A DNA stretch of 64,000 bases from Prochlorococcus sp. AG-409-N21. GTDB lineage: Bacteria > Cyanobacteriota > Cyanobacteriia > PCC-6307 > Cyanobiaceae. A program made the translations under genes and the position numbers. The notes beneath the pieces are model-generated. The model did no database searches and had not been told where the DNA came from. It was given only the letters and a program-made list of their open reading frames with translations. Below are positions 20,342 to 29,989 of this stretch, piece after piece. Numbering within the stretch: the stretch's first letter is position 1; each line of letters starts with the position of its first letter. The stretch is taken from the NCBI GenBank assembly GCA_003215415.1, contig QCKK01000005.1, forward strand, positions 1 through 64,000, in the 5' to 3' direction.

Positions 20342-20713
20342 CTACTTCTTGACCAAAGTAGGGACGATGGAACCTTCAACATCTTTTCCTGCTTGGAGCA
20401 ATATCAACCTTTTCTCTACTAATTTACAAAATTTGTCAATATCTATACCTAAATCAGGAGAAGATGGCAGTCTTAGACGTCCTAGCCCTTCTCCATAGAG
20501 AATTACCGCTCCAGTGAAATTCCCCCTTTCAAGATGAAGTTGAGCAACTGATACTTGAAGGAAACCTTGCAAAGTTTTTCTCTCTGGCTCATTACTTTCA
20601 TGCCATATTTCTTCGAATGCATCATGGGCCTCATACCATTTCCCCAAATTAAAAAGATCTACGGCTCGAATAAATCTATTATCTTCTATTATCTTGGAAA
20701 AATGGTATGGCAT
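20342..20713 (-). CDS. DUF309 domain protein
   Basis: Contains the DUF309 signature: an N-terminal helix with LFNLGKWYEAHDAFEEIWHE (near residues 20-39), followed by LQGFLQVSVAQLHLERGNFTGAVILYGEGL. The 123-residue all-helical protein is soluble and of unknown function. It lies 8 bp after typA and is transcribed the same way, so it may be cotranscribed with it. Confidence 0.85.
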   Translation of the reverse strand: MPYHFSKIIEDNRFIRAVDLFNLGKWYEAHDAFEEIWHESNEPERKTLQGFLQVSVAQLHLERGNFTGAVILYGEGLGRLRLPSSPDLGIDIDKFCKLVEKRLILLQAGKDVEGSIVPTLVKK

Positions 20714-20720
20714 AAAAAGA

Positions 20721-22523
20721 TTATCGACTTGCTATTTTTTTAGAGGACATTTTTCTTAATCTAATTGAGTCTGGGGTAACCTCAAGCATCTCATCTGGGC
20801 CTATATACTCTAAAGCACGTTCAAGAGTCATTTGCATTGGTGATTGAAGTGTATCAAGCTCTTCTGCTCCTGATGATCTCATATTAGTTAGTTGTTTTGT
20901 TTTACATATATTGATCTCAAGGTCCTGGGTCCGATTATGTTCTCCAATAATCATTCCTTTATATACTTTTGTTCCAGGGGAAATAAAGTATTGTCCCCTA
21001 TCTTCCGCATTCTTTAAAGCATAAAAAGTTGCTGTTCCTTCTTCAAATGCAATAAGAACTCCATTTCGACGAGTCTCAAAATCTCCTGACATAGGACGAT
21101 AATCAAAAAATGAATGGCTCATAATCCCTTCACCTCTCGTTGAACGAACAAAATCACCTCTAAAACCAATAAGGCCTCTTGAAGGAACTAAAAATTCCAA
21201 TTGGGTTCTCCCATCAGAACCATTTTCCATATTTTGCATTTCAGCTCTTCTGGAACCTAATTTCTCTATACAAGTTCCTACTGCTTCTTCTGGTACATCC
21301 ATTACGAGAGTTTCCACTGGCTCACAAGGAGTTCCATCAATAGTTCTAAAAATTACTTGAGGTTGAGAAACTTGGAACTCATAACCTTCTCGCCGCATGG
21401 TTTCTATAAGTATTCCCAAGTGAAGTTCGCCCCTTCCACTGACAGAAAAACGGTCAGGAGATTCAGTATCTTCAACACGAAGAGCAACATTAGTAAGGAG
21501 TTCTTTCTTAAGGCGATCTCGTAATTGACGGCTAGTAACAAACTTTCCCTCTCTTCCAGCGAAAGGAGAATCATTAACCACAAATGTCATTTGCAAAGTG
21601 GGTTCATCAACTTTAATAAGAGGTAAAGGCTTGGGTTCGTCTGGGCAAGAAATTGTTTCGCCAATATTCACATCATCAAATCCTGCCAAAGCAACAAGAT
21701 CTCCAGCAGATGCATTATCTATCTCAACTCTTTGAAGTCCTTCAAAGCCTAATAATTTACTTACACGTCCCTTTTTAATGCTTCCATCCTCCTTTATCAA
21801 GGAAGCACTCTGACCATTTCTGACAACTCCATTATGTACCCTTCCAATGATTATCCTTCCAAGAAAGTCAGAATAATCTAGAGTAGTTATTTGCAATTGT
21901 AATGGTTGATTCTCATCTCCAACTGGTGGTGGGACATGACGAATAATAGATTCAAATAATGGTTTCATATTATCACTATCATCGGACATTTCTATTTTAG
22001 CGAATCCTCCTAAACCGCTCCCAAATAGATAAGGAAAATCACACTGGTCATCATCAGCACCAAGCTCTAAAAATAAATCTAGGACCTTATCTAAAGCAGT
22101 TTCAGGCTCAACTCTAGCCCTATCAATTTTATTAACAAAGACAATTGGTCTAAGTCCTTGTTCCAATGCTTTTTTCAAAACAAACCTTGTCTGTGGCATA
22201 GGCCCTTCATTGGCATCAACTATTAATAGACACCCATCAACCATTCCTAATACTCTCTCAACTTCACCACCGAAATCTGCATGGCCGGGAGTATCAACAA
22301 TATTTATTTTTGTACCATTGTAAGTAACAGCTGTATTTTTAGAAAGAATGGTTATTCCTCGTTCACGTTCAAGATCATTAGAATCCATAACGCAATTAGG
22401 AACAGTTTCGTTTTCACGAAAGATCCCTGATTGAGACAAAAGAGCATCAACTAATGTGGTTTTTCCGTGATCAACATGAGCAATAATTGCAATATTGCGT
22501 ATTGCTTTTAAATGAGAACTCAT
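20721..22523 (-). CDS. typA: Ribosome-binding GTPase TypA/BipA
   Basis: Translation-factor GTPase of the BipA family, which binds the 70S ribosome and helps assembly and stress or low-temperature growth. GTP motifs: AHVDHGKTTLVDALL (G1) near the start, RERGITILSKN (G2), DTPGHADFGGEV (G3) and NKID (G4). Domains II, III, V and the BipA-specific C-terminal domain (VPSRGLIGFRGDF, NMRSSGAEE) are complete. 600 residues, full length. A small hairpin (AAGCC-CTCG-GGCTT) lies in its 5' leader near 22552-22565. Confidence 0.97.
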   Translation of the reverse strand: MSSHLKAIRNIAIIAHVDHGKTTLVDALLSQSGIFRENETVPNCVMDSNDLERERGITILSKNTAVTYNGTKINIVDTPGHADFGGEVERVLGMVDGCLLIVDANEGPMPQTRFVLKKALEQGLRPIVFVNKIDRARVEPETALDKVLDLFLELGADDDQCDFPYLFGSGLGGFAKIEMSDDSDNMKPLFESIIRHVPPPVGDENQPLQLQITTLDYSDFLGRIIIGRVHNGVVRNGQSASLIKEDGSIKKGRVSKLLGFEGLQRVEIDNASAGDLVALAGFDDVNIGETISCPDEPKPLPLIKVDEPTLQMTFVVNDSPFAGREGKFVTSRQLRDRLKKELLTNVALRVEDTESPDRFSVSGRGELHLGILIETMRREGYEFQVSQPQVIFRTIDGTPCEPVETLVMDVPEEAVGTCIEKLGSRRAEMQNMENGSDGRTQLEFLVPSRGLIGFRGDFVRSTRGEGIMSHSFFDYRPMSGDFETRRNGVLIAFEEGTATFYALKNAEDRGQYFISPGTKVYKGMIIGEHNRTQDLEINICKTKQLTNMRSSGAEELDTLQSPMQMTLERALEYIGPDEMLEVTPDSIRLRKMSSKKIASR

Positions 22524-22666
22524 AAAGCAAGAAGCTTCCTAACGAGAAATGAAGCCCTCGGGCTTTATTGCTGAAGGATATCTCAGCGTGAGGCAGATGA
22601 ACTAGTAAAAGGCAAGCAACAATATTTAGCGAACCAAAACAGGCATTAATTAGTGAATTGCGTAAT

Positions 22667-23407
22667 TTAAGGATTTGGCATCAGTCTTCGAGCAGGTTCA
22701 AATTCTCTTAGTGCGGCAGCACTTCCTTCAAACCGCCAATGCCAAGGCTCATAAGTAACTCCCTGAGAATTATTCTTAGGGAAAGAAAGAATGAAATGAT
22801 ATTTGGCTGCGTTTGCAGCTAGCCAACGAAAAGCGGCTGTGGATTCAAAATCCTCTGAAAAATCTGTTTTAGGCCTTCCATAGTCGCCTATATCAATTGC
22901 ATAACCTGTACTGTGCTCAGAGTAACCAGGTGGAGCTGAAACCCTTGCTCGCTCAATTGCAGTTTGATTACGTTTAGATTTCAGATCGAAAAATATTGTT
23001 TTTTGTAATTTGTGTGATCTATAACCGCTAAGGAGAACAAGAGATATGCCCTCAGCTTTCGCAGCAGACTTCATCGCTATATATGCCTTTGCGGTTTCCG
23101 AATGTACTTTTATTCCAGAATCAACTTCTACGAGGTCACTCCCAGATATTTGAGAATAAGGGAAATGGCCCAATAGTCTTCCATCTGGAGAAGGAAGAGT
23201 CTTAACCAATTGCTCTGGAGATTGTTTTTTGCTTTGAAATAAGACCCTATAGGGAGTTTGCCTGAAAAAGATATTGGGACCAAATACTGCCGCAATTAAG
23301 GCTATAAAAAAAATGAATTTCCATTTAGCCCAACTAGCGCGGTTGGACCGACGAGCAATGGGAATGTCATCCCCTTCTTTGTTCCGAGCTATTTCTGCTC
23401 GAGACAC
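22667..23407 (-). CDS. D-alanyl-D-alanine carboxypeptidase, VanY/M15B type
   Basis: Zinc peptidase that removes the terminal D-Ala from peptidoglycan stem peptides. One N-terminal membrane anchor (WKFIFFIALIAAVFGPNIFF) places the domain outside the cytoplasmic membrane. Motifs of family M15B: LLSGYRSHKLQ, SEHSTGYAIDIGD (SxHxxGxAxD zinc motif) and EPWHWRFEG (ExxW-H). The only plausible start in this frame is a GTG at 23407, giving 246 residues. A second M15-type enzyme (VanX-like) is 5.5 kb downstream. Confidence 0.92.
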   Translation of the reverse strand: MSRAEIARNKEGDDIPIARRSNRASWAKWKFIFFIALIAAVFGPNIFFRQTPYRVLFQSKKQSPEQLVKTLPSPDGRLLGHFPYSQISGSDLVEVDSGIKVHSETAKAYIAMKSAAKAEGISLVLLSGYRSHKLQKTIFFDLKSKRNQTAIERARVSAPPGYSEHSTGYAIDIGDYGRPKTDFSEDFESTAAFRWLAANAAKYHFILSFPKNNSQGVTYEPWHWRFEGSAAALREFEPARRLMPNP

Positions 23408-23518
23408 TCAATTAATGCAGAATCTTGTTTCGATCGTAACGGGTAACAGCTATTAACTGCACGAGAATCCTTGCGTCAGTGTTAGTTTTCAAATTATATT
23501 CAAGAATAAAACAAACAA

Positions 23519-24862
23519 ATGCTGCGTGTTGCTGTGATTGGTGGAGGCCCAAGTGGATCCTGCGCTGCTGAGATTCTTGCCAAAGCCGGCATAACTACTT
23601 GGATCTTTGAAAGGAAACTGGACAATGCAAAGCCATGTGGTGGAGCCATCCCCCTTTGCATGGTTTCAGAATTTGATCTTCCCGAATCAATTATCGATAG
23701 AAAAGTCAGAAATATGCGGATGATTTCCCCATCAAATAGAGAAGTAGATATCAGTCTAGATAACGTTTACGAAACAAACGATGAGAGTGAATATATCGGA
23801 ATGTGCAGAAGAGAGGTAATGGATGCCTTTATGAGAAACAGAGCAGCTGAATTAGGTGCAACATTAATCAATGGTCTGGTAACCAAAATAGAAACAGGGA
23901 AGAACCGGCAAGGGCCCTACACACTGACTTATTCAGACTATTCAAATGGCGAAGCAACTGGAGTAACAAAGACACTAGAAGTTGATTTATTAATTGGCGC
24001 AGATGGGGCTAATAGTCGGGTAGCAAAGGCAATGGATGCTGGGGATTACAACGTGGCCATCGCTTTTCAAGAGAGGATTAAGCTCCCCAAGGAAGAAATG
24101 AAATATTACGAAAATCTTGCTGAAATGTATGTAGGGACTGATGTCTCTCCTGACTTCTACGGATGGGTCTTTCCAAAGTATGACCATGTGGCAGTTGGAA
24201 CTGGCACGATGCAAAAAAATCAGGCTTTGATAAAAGGCCTCCAAGAAGGCGTACGAGAAAGAGCAAAGAAAAGACTGGTCAACGGAGAAGTTATCAAAGT
24301 TGAAGCACATCCAATACCTGAACATCCAAGACCAAGACGCGTCGTGGGCCGAATGGCATTAGTAGGAGACGCTGCGGGCTATGTAACAAAAAGCTCTGGG
24401 GAAGGAATTTATTTTGCAGCCAAAAGTGGGCGGATGTGCGCAGAAGAAATAGTTGAAGCCAGCGAAGGTGGCAATGTTATCCCAACTGAAAAAGATCTGA
24501 AAGGATATCTTAAAAAGTGGGATAAAAAATATGGTGCAACCTACAAAGTTCTTGAAATCCTACAAAATATATTCTACACAAATGATGCTGCCAGAGAAGC
24601 GTTTGTAGAAATGTGTGATGATAAAGATGTTCAAAGACTTACATTTGATAGTTATTTATATAAAAAGGTTGTAGCAATGAATCCTTGGCAACAAATCAAA
24701 CTTACCTTGTTAACAATAGGGTCAGTATTAAGAGGTCGTGCCTTGGCACCAGATTCCTACAAGCCCGTTCCTAGTGCAGTCAGAGATGAAGAAGAGGTAA
24801 ATGCAATGCTTAAAGTAAGTACAATCAAAGGTGGCATAAAAGTGGGCGGGCAGAAGAAATAA
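23519..24862 (+). CDS. chlP: Geranylgeranyl reductase
   Basis: Reduces geranylgeranyl groups to phytyl for chlorophyll, tocopherol and phylloquinone. The flavoprotein fold has VAVIGGGPSGSCAAEIL at the N-terminus (FAD dinucleotide site), KPCGGAIP near residue 41, and the second FAD motif RMALVGDAAGYVTKSSGEGI around residue 275. The 447-residue length fits cyanobacterial ChlP. A promoter-like AT-rich stretch precedes the ATG. It converges on glyS with only 28 bp between stops. Confidence 0.97.
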   Translation: MLRVAVIGGGPSGSCAAEILAKAGITTWIFERKLDNAKPCGGAIPLCMVSEFDLPESIIDRKVRNMRMISPSNREVDISLDNVYETNDESEYIGMCRREVMDAFMRNRAAELGATLINGLVTKIETGKNRQGPYTLTYSDYSNGEATGVTKTLEVDLLIGADGANSRVAKAMDAGDYNVAIAFQERIKLPKEEMKYYENLAEMYVGTDVSPDFYGWVFPKYDHVAVGTGTMQKNQALIKGLQEGVRERAKKRLVNGEVIKVEAHPIPEHPRPRRVVGRMALVGDAAGYVTKSSGEGIYFAAKSGRMCAEEIVEASEGGNVIPTEKDLKGYLKKWDKKYGATYKVLEILQNIFYTNDAAREAFVEMCDDKDVQRLTFDSYLYKKVVAMNPWQQIKLTLLTIGSVLRGRALAPDSYKPVPSAVRDEEEVNAMLKVSTIKGGIKVGGQKK

Positions 24863-24890
24863 AGTTGCTTAACTGATTAAAATAAATTGC

Positions 24891-27056
24891 TCATTTTATA
24901 CAACTAAAATCTGCAATAACAGATGCTTGATTTCTTAAAATAGACAGCAAATTAAGTCTATTAGTACGAATTTCACTAGATTCAACCATTACCATAACAC
25001 TCTCTTTACCATCAAAAAACTCTGACAAAGCATCTGCACCTGCCGCTAGTCCCCTTGCAAGTTTCTCGTAACGATCATTAGATTCTTCTCTTATAATTGG
25101 TTCAAGTGTCTCAAGAACCTTAAGCATCTGTGATTCACTTCTACTTTCAAACAAGTTAGGATCTACAACCTGATTAGTAGAAATTATATCCAAAGATAAT
25201 TCACCTTGACTAGCGAGCCTGGCTGCTCTTGTTACCACTGCTTGTACATTCTGAAGTTCTCCAGATGCCCTCATCTTAGAAAGAAGCTCTGCTCTTAATT
25301 TTGCATCTAGAGGATCAGAAAGTATGTCTTTTATAGGGATAGTTTCTCCTGCTACAGATTGAACAATATCTTGGTCAACAGCAGATTCTTCCAATAAAGT
25401 AATTATTCGCTGACGGATAAAGTAACACAAATCATCCTTTAAAGTTTTAGCACCTATCTTGAAATCAGGAAATAGATTCGACCAGTGATCACAAGATAAA
25501 CTAATAAGTTTGAATAAATCAAGTTTCCATTTCTTGGACCAAAGTATTTGCAAAATACCATTACCTGCTCGTCTTAATGCATATGGATCAGAAGAACCAC
25601 TAGGCCTTTCTCCTTTAACAAAGATACTTAAAAGAAGCTCGAGCCTATCTGTTATTGCAAGCAAAGCACCTGATTCAGAAGCAGGCATATCGTCTCCTGC
25701 TCCTCGGGGTTGATAGTGTTCTAAAACTGCTAAAGCAACCTCTCTAGGCTCACCTTCAGCTATTAAATACTTACCCCCCATTAGTCCTTGAAGCTCCGGA
25801 AATTCTCCAACCATATTGCTAACCAAGTCATGCTTACAAAGCTTGGTGGCCCTTCTCACAGAAAGAACAAAGTGAGAGTCATTAGGATTGATCTGCTTTA
25901 TAAGCTCATCAGATATCCATTGCATTCTTTCTACTCGATCATACAAAGAGCCAAGTCCTTCAGCAAAAGTAACATTTCTGAGCTTGTCTAATCTTTTCAA
26001 GCTTGGGAGAGCAAGATCAGCATCAAAGAAAAATTTTGCATCAGCAAGTCTAGCTTTTAAAACCCTTTCATTTCCTTTTCGAACAGTTTCCAAAGAGTCT
26101 GGCAAACTGTTAACAATACAAAGAAAGGATGCTATTAGATTTTTCCTTGCATCTAAAGAGAGAGGATCAATGGAAGAGTTAGATAAATAAAGTGGGATAT
26201 ACCTTTGATGAACTTTCATAACTGTACTTAACACCTCAGAAGGTAAATCCAAGTATTTTTCTTCGATGGTTCCATTAATCAAAAGAGGTGCTTCTAATAA
26301 ATCAGTTAATTCCTCCAAGAGATTATTAGGCAAGTCAGGCTTTGCGTCCAAATCCAATGAAATCCTTGAGACCATATCTTTAATAAGTTCTCTTCTCTTC
26401 TCCCTATCAACTTGAACTCCTTTATCTAAAATCAACTTAATATATTCTCCTGCAGATGGAATTTCAAAAGATTGAGAATGTAAACGATGTCCTCTACTTT
26501 GTCGGCCTGAAGTCACAACTGGATCACTTCCTTCTAGAGAAAAAGAAATGATTTCTTCATCTAAAAGGGACACAATCCAACGAATAGGCCTTGAAAAGCG
26601 CGCGGCACCAGACCCCCATCGCATAAAACGTCGGCCTTGAATACTAAAGATCCACTTAGGTAATAATTGACTCAGCAATTCTGACGCCGACAGACCTTTC
26701 TCAACAACTTTGGCAAAAACAAAAGGGCCTTTTGGTGTTTCTCTTATTTCTAACGAGTCCAAATCAACCTTTGCACTCTTAGAGAAACCAATAGCAGCCT
26801 GGGTTGGCTTCCCATCTTTAAAAGCTTGTAAAGCAGGAGGTCCCTTCCTTTCTTCTATAAGGTCACTAGCTGACAAAGCAAGTTCCTCAATAGAAACTAC
26901 TATTCTTCTGGGAGTACTGGTGCAATATATCTTTCCATGGTCAAGCCTGCAGCTTGACATGTCAGAAGCAATATGTTCCTTGAGTTCAGACAAAGCAATT
27001 CGAGTGAAATCAGCTGGAAGCTCCTCAGTACCAAGTTCGAGTAAAAATGTCGACAC
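24891..27056 (-). CDS. glyS: Glycyl-tRNA synthetase beta subunit
   Basis: Beta subunit of the alpha2-beta2 bacterial glycyl-tRNA synthetase. It begins with the conserved FLLELGTEELPADF and contains VHQRYIPLY, SNMVGEFPELQGLMGGKY, and EHYQPRGAGDDMP, plus the HD-like GALLAITDRLELL segment. The C-terminal anticodon-binding region is present. 721 residues is full length. The alpha subunit (glyQ) is not in the window. It is divergent from sir, with 94 bp between starts. Confidence 0.97.
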   Translation of the reverse strand: MSTFLLELGTEELPADFTRIALSELKEHIASDMSSCRLDHGKIYCTSTPRRIVVSIEELALSASDLIEERKGPPALQAFKDGKPTQAAIGFSKSAKVDLDSLEIRETPKGPFVFAKVVEKGLSASELLSQLLPKWIFSIQGRRFMRWGSGAARFSRPIRWIVSLLDEEIISFSLEGSDPVVTSGRQSRGHRLHSQSFEIPSAGEYIKLILDKGVQVDREKRRELIKDMVSRISLDLDAKPDLPNNLLEELTDLLEAPLLINGTIEEKYLDLPSEVLSTVMKVHQRYIPLYLSNSSIDPLSLDARKNLIASFLCIVNSLPDSLETVRKGNERVLKARLADAKFFFDADLALPSLKRLDKLRNVTFAEGLGSLYDRVERMQWISDELIKQINPNDSHFVLSVRRATKLCKHDLVSNMVGEFPELQGLMGGKYLIAEGEPREVALAVLEHYQPRGAGDDMPASESGALLAITDRLELLLSIFVKGERPSGSSDPYALRRAGNGILQILWSKKWKLDLFKLISLSCDHWSNLFPDFKIGAKTLKDDLCYFIRQRIITLLEESAVDQDIVQSVAGETIPIKDILSDPLDAKLRAELLSKMRASGELQNVQAVVTRAARLASQGELSLDIISTNQVVDPNLFESRSESQMLKVLETLEPIIREESNDRYEKLARGLAAGADALSEFFDGKESVMVMVESSEIRTNRLNLLSILRNQASVIADFSCIK

Positions 27057-27150
27057 AAAGACGTAAAACTAATATGAGTACATTTTAAGAAGACTAGTGA
27101 GCACACTTATGATGAATATCGCTACGGTGAGTTAGGGGAACATTTTTGTC

Positions 27151-28938
27151 GTGAAAGTTGAGGAGCCAAGATCTGCCAAAGAATTAGCGAGTGAACTCTC
27201 TCCTTGCATTGCCACAGGGGCAGAAAGGACAAAATTTGAGCAATTTAAAGCAAGCAGTGAATATCTAAAGGTCCCACTAGAGCAAGAGCTTGGAAATGCT
27301 TGTAATCACTTCACTAATGATGCTGTTCAACTACTGAAATTCCACGGCAGTTACCAACAAGACAATAGAGAAAAACGAAAAAAAGGGGAAGAAAAAGATT
27401 GGCAACTGATGCTTCGCCTAAGAAGCCCTGGAGGCAAAATACCTACAAAACTGTACCTAGCATTAGATTCTCTATCAGACAAACTTGGTAATGGAACACT
27501 TAGAGCCACTACAAGACAAGCATTTCAAATGCATGGAATAAGGAAAGATAATCTGCAAGAAGTTATAAATACAATTATTAAATCTATGGGTTCAACTCTT
27601 GCAGCATGCGGTGACATAAATAGGAATGTAATGGCACCAGCAGCACCTTTTGACAAAGAAAATTACAAAGTTGCTCGAAATCTATCCACAGAAATTGCAG
27701 ATTTACTTAGTCCAAAGCAAGCAGAAAAGACATATCTAGACCTTTGGGTGGATGGAGATCTTTCTTATCGGATACGTCCAAACCCTAATGTGGTCAGAGC
27801 AAGAAAAAAACAAGAGAAAAGTGATATCTTCAGCGGCGATATCGGAGAACCTTTATATGGAAATACATATATGCCACGCAAGTTCAAATGTGCTGTAACG
27901 GTTCCAGGAGATAACTCAATTGATCTTTTGACTCATGATATTGGTTTGGTTGTCTTTACTAATCAGAAAGGTGCACTTAGAGGATGCAATGTTTATGTTG
28001 GAGGAGGAATGGGTCGTACTCATAATAATGATGAAACATTCGCAAGAATTGCAGAACCTCTTGGATATGTTTCAGCGGAACATATATTGGAGCTTATTCA
28101 ATCAATATTGGCAATTCAAAGAGATTATGGAGATAGAAAAGTAAGGCGTCATGCTCGAATGAAATATCTAATAAAAGATCATGGCATAGCTTGGCTAAAA
28201 GAAAGACTTTACAAAAATTATTTTCCACATAAGATTGAGAAATATAAACCTGAGCCAAAAAGGAAGCTTAAAGATTATTTAGGTTGGCATAAACAATCTA
28301 AACGAATGTGGTTTGTCGGTCTGCCTCTGTTATCAGGTCGAATATCTGGTGATTTCAAAAAATCACTTAGAAAACTTATAGAAACATACCAACTAGACAT
28401 TCGACTAACACCAAATCAAGATCTTTTAATTTGCAATATTGGAAGTCACCAAAAGAGAGGCGTTCAAGACTTTTTATCCAAATTCAATCTCCAAAAACCA
28501 GAGTTAATTGACCCCATTAAAAGGCACGCAATAGCCTGTCCAGCCCTTCCACTTTGTGGCCTGGCAATTACGGAGGCAGAGCGAATGCTGCCAGAGATAC
28601 TCGAACGCATACAAAACCAACTAGACAAATTAAAAATTGACAAGACAATACTTATAAGAATTACAGGATGTCCAAATGGATGCGCAAGACCTTACATGGC
28701 TGAACTGGCACTTGTTGGTAGTGGAATCAATCAATACCAACTTTGGCTTGGTGGATCGCCAAATCTAGAACGCCTTGCTAAGCCATATTTATCAAAAATG
28801 TCCCTGGAAAAATTAGAACAGACTTTAAACCCTGCTTTAAAAGGCTGGCGTGAAACGGGACTGAAAATGAGCTTTGGAGACTATATCAACCAACTTGATG
28901 ACCAAACGATTCAATCATTATTAAAAGCAGGGGAATAA
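27151..28938 (+). CDS. sir: Ferredoxin-sulfite reductase
   Basis: Six-electron reduction of sulfite to sulfide with ferredoxin, in assimilatory sulfur metabolism. It is a siroheme/[4Fe-4S] enzyme. The duplicated nitrite/sulfite reductase fold is present; the cluster ligands sit in ACPALPLCGLA (C-x5-C) and TGCPNGCARPY (C-x3-C). The TTRQAFQMHG segment binds siroheme carboxylates. Ferredoxin-nitrite reductase is the main alternative; the length (595) and N-terminal extension favour sulfite. The start is a GTG at 27151. Confidence 0.93.
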   Translation: MKVEEPRSAKELASELSPCIATGAERTKFEQFKASSEYLKVPLEQELGNACNHFTNDAVQLLKFHGSYQQDNREKRKKGEEKDWQLMLRLRSPGGKIPTKLYLALDSLSDKLGNGTLRATTRQAFQMHGIRKDNLQEVINTIIKSMGSTLAACGDINRNVMAPAAPFDKENYKVARNLSTEIADLLSPKQAEKTYLDLWVDGDLSYRIRPNPNVVRARKKQEKSDIFSGDIGEPLYGNTYMPRKFKCAVTVPGDNSIDLLTHDIGLVVFTNQKGALRGCNVYVGGGMGRTHNNDETFARIAEPLGYVSAEHILELIQSILAIQRDYGDRKVRRHARMKYLIKDHGIAWLKERLYKNYFPHKIEKYKPEPKRKLKDYLGWHKQSKRMWFVGLPLLSGRISGDFKKSLRKLIETYQLDIRLTPNQDLLICNIGSHQKRGVQDFLSKFNLQKPELIDPIKRHAIACPALPLCGLAITEAERMLPEILERIQNQLDKLKIDKTILIRITGCPNGCARPYMAELALVGSGINQYQLWLGGSPNLERLAKPYLSKMSLEKLEQTLNPALKGWRETGLKMSFGDYINQLDDQTIQSLLKAGE

Positions 28939-29636
28939 ACTCCATAGATTGCATATTTTGCTTTAGTTTTCCAAGCCCACATCTGATCCCCATAACTAAA
29001 ATGCCACCACTCTTTAGGATGCTGAACAAAGCCTGAATCGATCATCACCTTTTGAAGGAGACATCTCCTCATATGCCATATAGAAGACTGCGAACCAGGA
29101 TTACTCTTCGATTCATCTAAGTAGAAATTAGGTTCTGATATTGGACTAACAAGATCTATCTCGCCCCCCAAATCAAGAGGGACCCCTAACTTTGTTGAGA
29201 TAGTCAAATCAACTGCACCACCGGTGCTATGAGGAGGTGGGTTTAGAGGATCAAAGCTAGGTAAAGCCCAAAAAGTCTCTACCAATTTGATTACTTTATT
29301 GATCTGTTCAGTTTGATTTTTTTCAGACAAATTCAAATTCCTTGATTTACACTCCTGGTCAACGGAATAATCAAACATATATTTCTGGACTGAGATTGGG
29401 CGCAATCCATCAAAAACAGATAGGCAAAGCTGAGGATTTTCCTTTTGGAGAAGATCTTGGGCAAAGGTGAGACGTTGAATAACCCCATCTCTCAACATGT
29501 AAGGATCCTCCCCTGTTTCATAGGGAGCACCCAGAGAAACATAGGGATGAGGTTCAAATCGATGAAGAAAGTCAGGTAATTTTCTAACAATCTCACCCTT
29601 CTCTAAGATTGGCCAATCAAACCAAGGACGAGCCAT
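28911..29636 (-). CDS. D-Ala-D-Ala dipeptidase, VanX/DdpX-like (M15D)
   Basis: Zinc dipeptidase family that cleaves free D-Ala-D-Ala. The SxHxxGxAxD motif appears as PPHSTGGAVDLT near residue 137 and the ExxWH motif as KEWWHFSYGDQMWAW near the C-terminus, both intact. An Arg for transition-state binding fits FDGLRPISVQ. No signal peptide is visible, so it probably acts in the cytoplasm on recycled or excess dipeptide. 241 residues; ATG start. Its 3' end overlaps the end of sir by 28 bp on the other strand. Confidence 0.85.
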   Translation of the reverse strand: MARPWFDWPILEKGEIVRKLPDFLHRFEPHPYVSLGAPYETGEDPYMLRDGVIQRLTFAQDLLQKENPQLCLSVFDGLRPISVQKYMFDYSVDQECKSRNLNLSEKNQTEQINKVIKLVETFWALPSFDPLNPPPHSTGGAVDLTISTKLGVPLDLGGEIDLVSPISEPNFYLDESKSNPGSQSSIWHMRRCLLQKVMIDSGFVQHPKEWWHFSYGDQMWAWKTKAKYAIYGVYSPAFNND

Positions 29637-29989
29637 TCAAAACCTCATTTTGAACTAGTTTCCACAAAGTTGGTTGGGTTTTCCACAGCTGGATTCTCTT
29701 AAGCGTCCCTATAAAAAGAGGTGAGCTTTTAGTTTTTCCTAACTTTTCGTAATTGCAACAAGGGCACTTTCAATGTATTCATTCTTAATATGTTGGTAGC
29801 AATCTATACGCTGAGAAGAACTGCAATATCAAAGATTGTTCTGAGATGTACAAAAAATGGTCCTTTTTTTTTAATGGCACAAAACCCAACAAAATCGAGC
29901 CAAAAGCCCCCTACAACCCCGCGAAGGAGAAATCACTGATCTCATGCAGGGCTCAAATGAGTCTCATTCGTGTGGAAAAAAATTTGTTT
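29637..29989. promoter_or_regulatory. 353 bp non-coding gap with DnaA-box-like 9-mers
   Basis: No open frame of note. TTTTCCACA occurs at 29679-29687 and, inverted, at 29971-29979. A one-mismatch copy (GTTTCCACA) is at 29658-29666. This 9-mer is the DnaA box reported for cyanobacteria. The rest is AT-rich with a T9 run near 29863-29871 and a G/C-rich patch (29905-29925). It is upstream of the VanX-like gene and downstream of recG, so it must hold the promoter of the former; a small RNA cannot be excluded. Confidence 0.45.
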
